A DNA stretch of 64,000 nucleotides from Sabellastarte sp. h YS-2021 (taxonomy: Eukaryota; Annelida; Polychaeta; Sabellida; Sabellidae). Made by a program: the position numbers and the translations under genes. Below the pieces are notes generated by a model, which searched no databases, was not told the DNA's origin, and saw only the letters and a program-made list of their open reading frames with translations. Numbering within the stretch: the first letter of the stretch is position 1; the number at the start of each line of letters is the position of its first letter. Location of the stretch: the NCBI GenBank assembly GCA_964017235.1, contig OZ024933.1, positions 90,983,432 through 91,047,431 on the forward strand. Reading direction: 5' to 3'. Positions 61,481-64,000 of this stretch are shown one piece after another.

Positions 61481-63119
61481 TTTCACCCTGTTTTAAAACC
61501 CTAACGACTGCATATTGATAATCAATCGTTCATAGTGATTTGCAGTTCTCAATAGCCAGATCCATCTCCACTATTACCATTATTGTGTGACCAATATTAT
61601 TATGTGATGTACTCTTGCACTTTTGACACAAATTTAAATAAGTCATAATAAAATGGGGTATTATTATACTAAGATACCATAAAATATAGCAACTGGAACA
61701 AAGGCTAAAAAGAAATTGTAATTGTAATCATATTTTAAAAAAACTAAACTAACAGCTGCTTGCTGCAACACTAGCTTCTAACATGACCAAACGTATGGAA
61801 GAGCTGTAGCAAATAGTCGTCTGCTACATATGGACAAATGGTTGGAGATGGAATATCCAAGAACAAAACTATTTGTCAGATATGTCCTCTTGAAGGTTGC
61901 CACGTGTCTCTTGTTATTAGCTGTGTGCCTCAATTATAACAGTCATAAATCTTTAATGCGCAGGTGGTTCACTATACAGTTAACTATATGGTGAAAGAAG
62001 GGTGAAGCCACTTAATATTAATACAACTGATATAAAGTGTTCTCCATGACAGCTTAGGTGGTCATTGACTAGAAGCTTATAGCTTTCCCCATATCCATAT
62101 TCTGTTTCCCTTTCTTAATGCTCCTTTCACACTACAAGTGGTATACCTTGTGGTTAGAGGTTTAATTCAGTGGTGGAACCGCCTCCCAAGATGCCTTATA
62201 TCTTCCGGGATTTGTGGTAATCATAAGGTAGGACTCACAAAGCTACTGAAGGGACATGGTTTGCAATGGTCAGCCTCAGCAGGATGACAGTAGTACAAAG
62301 CTCCTCTCACCTTATTTAGCCATCAAGAACGAGACACATCCTTATATCAACCGCAGACCATGAATTCAGTTACCGTATGAAAATTTTATCTGAGGAAGGT
62401 CACCGAAATGGATGGATGGCAATGGAGACTCACGTAGAAAGGGACAGTAATAGGACACAAAAGAGAATGGTGGTGGATGCTGACCAAGGTTTCAAAGGCA
62501 AAAATTTAAACATTCTTAATTTTTTTAATGGGTTGGTCAAGAAAATGGACGGTTGGCAACTGTGTTACAAGTTCTCATTGAAATGTCAGATGGTAGTTGA
62601 AGGACAGGGGAGTTTTAGAAAACACCTATTACCACGGCTTATACCACCAGAAGTGTGAGAGGGGTATTGCAAATTGTAGAAGCTTGAAAGGGCGAAGTGT
62701 TATCAAATCTCCAAAAGTGGTATAAAATTATGCACCATTGTGGCACCCCATATCAGATTATCAGAGAAGTGATGACACCACATATACCTAAGATTGCCTT
62801 TGCTTTCTATCAGTCTCAAATCCAGAGACACAAGTGTATCACTTATTACAGGAATGAGGCGTTCAACAAAATGTCTTTAAACATAGGCAATACCATTTGT
62901 AGTGTGACCGGGTCATACAGCTCTTAAAGCAATTATGAAGGAGATAGAAGCCAAAATACAAACTGTAAGATTTTACAGGGCCAGTTTGGCCCAAAGGTGG
63001 GGCCTCAGTGTTAAATCTGACCAGATATCTAAACTCCCCGCATATGGTTTCCTATTACCTTCCATCACATATGAAAGCTCGAATAAAGGGATGCTAAATA
63101 AACATTGCCATTTGTGACA

Positions 63120-63340
63120 TTTATTTATTTGGGTTTTATGTCACACCTGGTGCCTTTGTATCATCTATATTTTAATGGATAGTTGATAACACCAAAAGCA
63201 TACAGTCTTTGAAGGTATTTCAAACTGCACAGCAACAGCAGGCAGCTACCGGCTTTCCTACTTGAGGTAAGGTTTGGATTTCAACTTCAATCTCAGAGGT
63301 GCAAAGCAAGTATGTTTTCATTGAACCATCATGATCCCCA
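63120..63340 (-). mobile_element. Diverged family 1 SINE relic
   Basis: Starts with tttatttatttgggttttatgtc (tail, inverted) and contains ggcagctaccggctttccta followed by a degraded B box and tctcagaggtgc, matching the inverted SINE order seen at 33527. Strongly diverged. Confidence 0.6.
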
Positions 63341-63938
63341 TTATTTGTTACATGTATCAAGGTTAAGCAGTGAACATACTAGTAATTCACTTGCTGTTTT
63401 ATTCATTTTGCGTCGACTTCCAATGTTTTTAATTCTACAAGTATGATCAAAGTGTGTAAAGGTATATGAATTTGTATTCTTTGTATCACATATTAACTAA
63501 TAATAACTTTTATGGCATTAACATTTCATTATCTGACAGAGTCTAAGTTTCAACTATACCTAAAAAATGAATAAACGTTAGTCCATTAGCACAGCCACGT
63601 CCTACCAGAGAAAAGACAAGTAGGTAAGGATGTTCAGGCAGGATAGGCTCTTGCAAACAAGTAACTTTTGAATTTGACTGATTTGTGAATGGAACATTGG
63701 GAAAATGGAATGGTAATGATGTCTGGTGTTGGAGGAGCAATGACACAGAGACAAATAAGTTCCAAAATAGCAGTTTGAAGCACACAACAGCACTCAACAG
63801 TAAAACCAGTCGAGGGTTTTAAAGATGGGCGTGTTGCATGAGCAAACTTTATATGATTTATGTCTACACATGCAACAGCGTTCAGTATACATTGCAGCTT
63901 TTGTACAGTGAGTTACAATAGTCCAAGCGAATACTTAC

Positions 63939-64000
63939 CAAGGCATTTGGCGCAAGACTGCAAGGGCAGTCGATTCATTAATAAGATGCTGTTTAATATG
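63939..64000 (-). CDS. Possible upstream exon of the same gene (partial, runs off the window)
   Basis: The minus strand has a strong donor, CCTTG|gtaagtat, at 63938/63939. One of the two open frames upstream of it ends in phase 1, as needed to join 58525-58635, and gives Q-S-C-A-K-C-L-G before the junction. The cysteines are encouraging, but their spacing (C-x2-C) is not EGF-like (C-x-C). It may be another exon of this gene with a different domain, an exon of another gene, or chance. Confidence 0.3.

Larger units (their letters stand above)
58636..63938 (-). other. Probable large intron; no gene recognised
   Basis: About 5.3 kb with no EGF signature on either strand. It holds a cluster of short palindromes (59922-60070), degenerate coding-like sequence on the minus strand around 60840-61480, an unrecognised plus-strand open frame (62377-62658, 93 codons, no family) and a SINE relic near 63120-63340. 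I treat it as intron because the exon at 58525-58635 needs an upstream partner and the donor at 63939 is in the right phase. Confidence 0.45.

Noticed and set aside
62377..62658. 93-codon plus-strand frame
   Set aside because: No recognisable motif, and its context is repeat-like; length alone is not evidence.

Overview
The window reads as animal (metazoan) nuclear DNA: AT-rich, intron-rich, with tRNA-derived SINEs, a Ty3/gypsy-type LTR element, a non-LTR retrotransposon tail and a MITE. The SINE style and overall texture suggest a marine invertebrate, probably a mollusc or another lophotrochozoan. That placement is inference. No bacterial, viral or CRISPR features were seen.

The main content is one large gene on the minus strand. 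Its 3' end, with stop codon TAA at 13440-13442, is in the window and its 5' end lies beyond the right edge. It encodes a type I membrane protein whose ectodomain is almost entirely calcium-binding EGF (cbEGF) repeats. Reading N to C (high to low coordinates) there are 57 consecutive exons of exactly 111 bp, all phase 1-1 (58635 down to 23620). They are followed by exons of 171, 181 and 161 bp with more diverged EGF units, a 126-bp exon with a basic juxtamembrane stretch and the start of a transmembrane helix, and a terminal exon with the rest of the helix and a cytoplasmic tail of about 50 residues. All phases agree across the 62 exons, giving about 2,375 codons in the window. The protein has no LNR, RAM or ankyrin region, so it is not Notch.

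The striking part is 26522-58635. Two EGF exon types, A and B, alternate over and over with two matching intron classes: class 1 is about 306-309 bp, and class 2 is about 631 bp or a 443-bp deletion form. The array behaves like a satellite with higher-order repeats: one 2,810-bp step looks identical in both copies, and exon sets repeat at offsets of 971, 3104, 2133 and 5393 bp. Three exons are A/B chimeras whose flanking introns are exactly those expected from unequal crossing-over inside an exon. SINEs inherited at identical intron positions date the duplication steps. Every exon is still 111 bp and open, so the array appears to be under coding constraint.

Left flank (1-13439): a decayed, gag-only LTR retrotransposon on the minus strand, tandemly duplicated together with its flank (1-6465); AT-rich non-coding DNA; a 285-bp tandem duplication; SINE relics; and a 746-bp MITE with perfect 38-bp inverted repeats. 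Right flank (58636-64000): probably a long intron with a cluster of five short palindromes and degenerate repeat-like sequence, then a possible further upstream exon ending in a strong donor at 63939.
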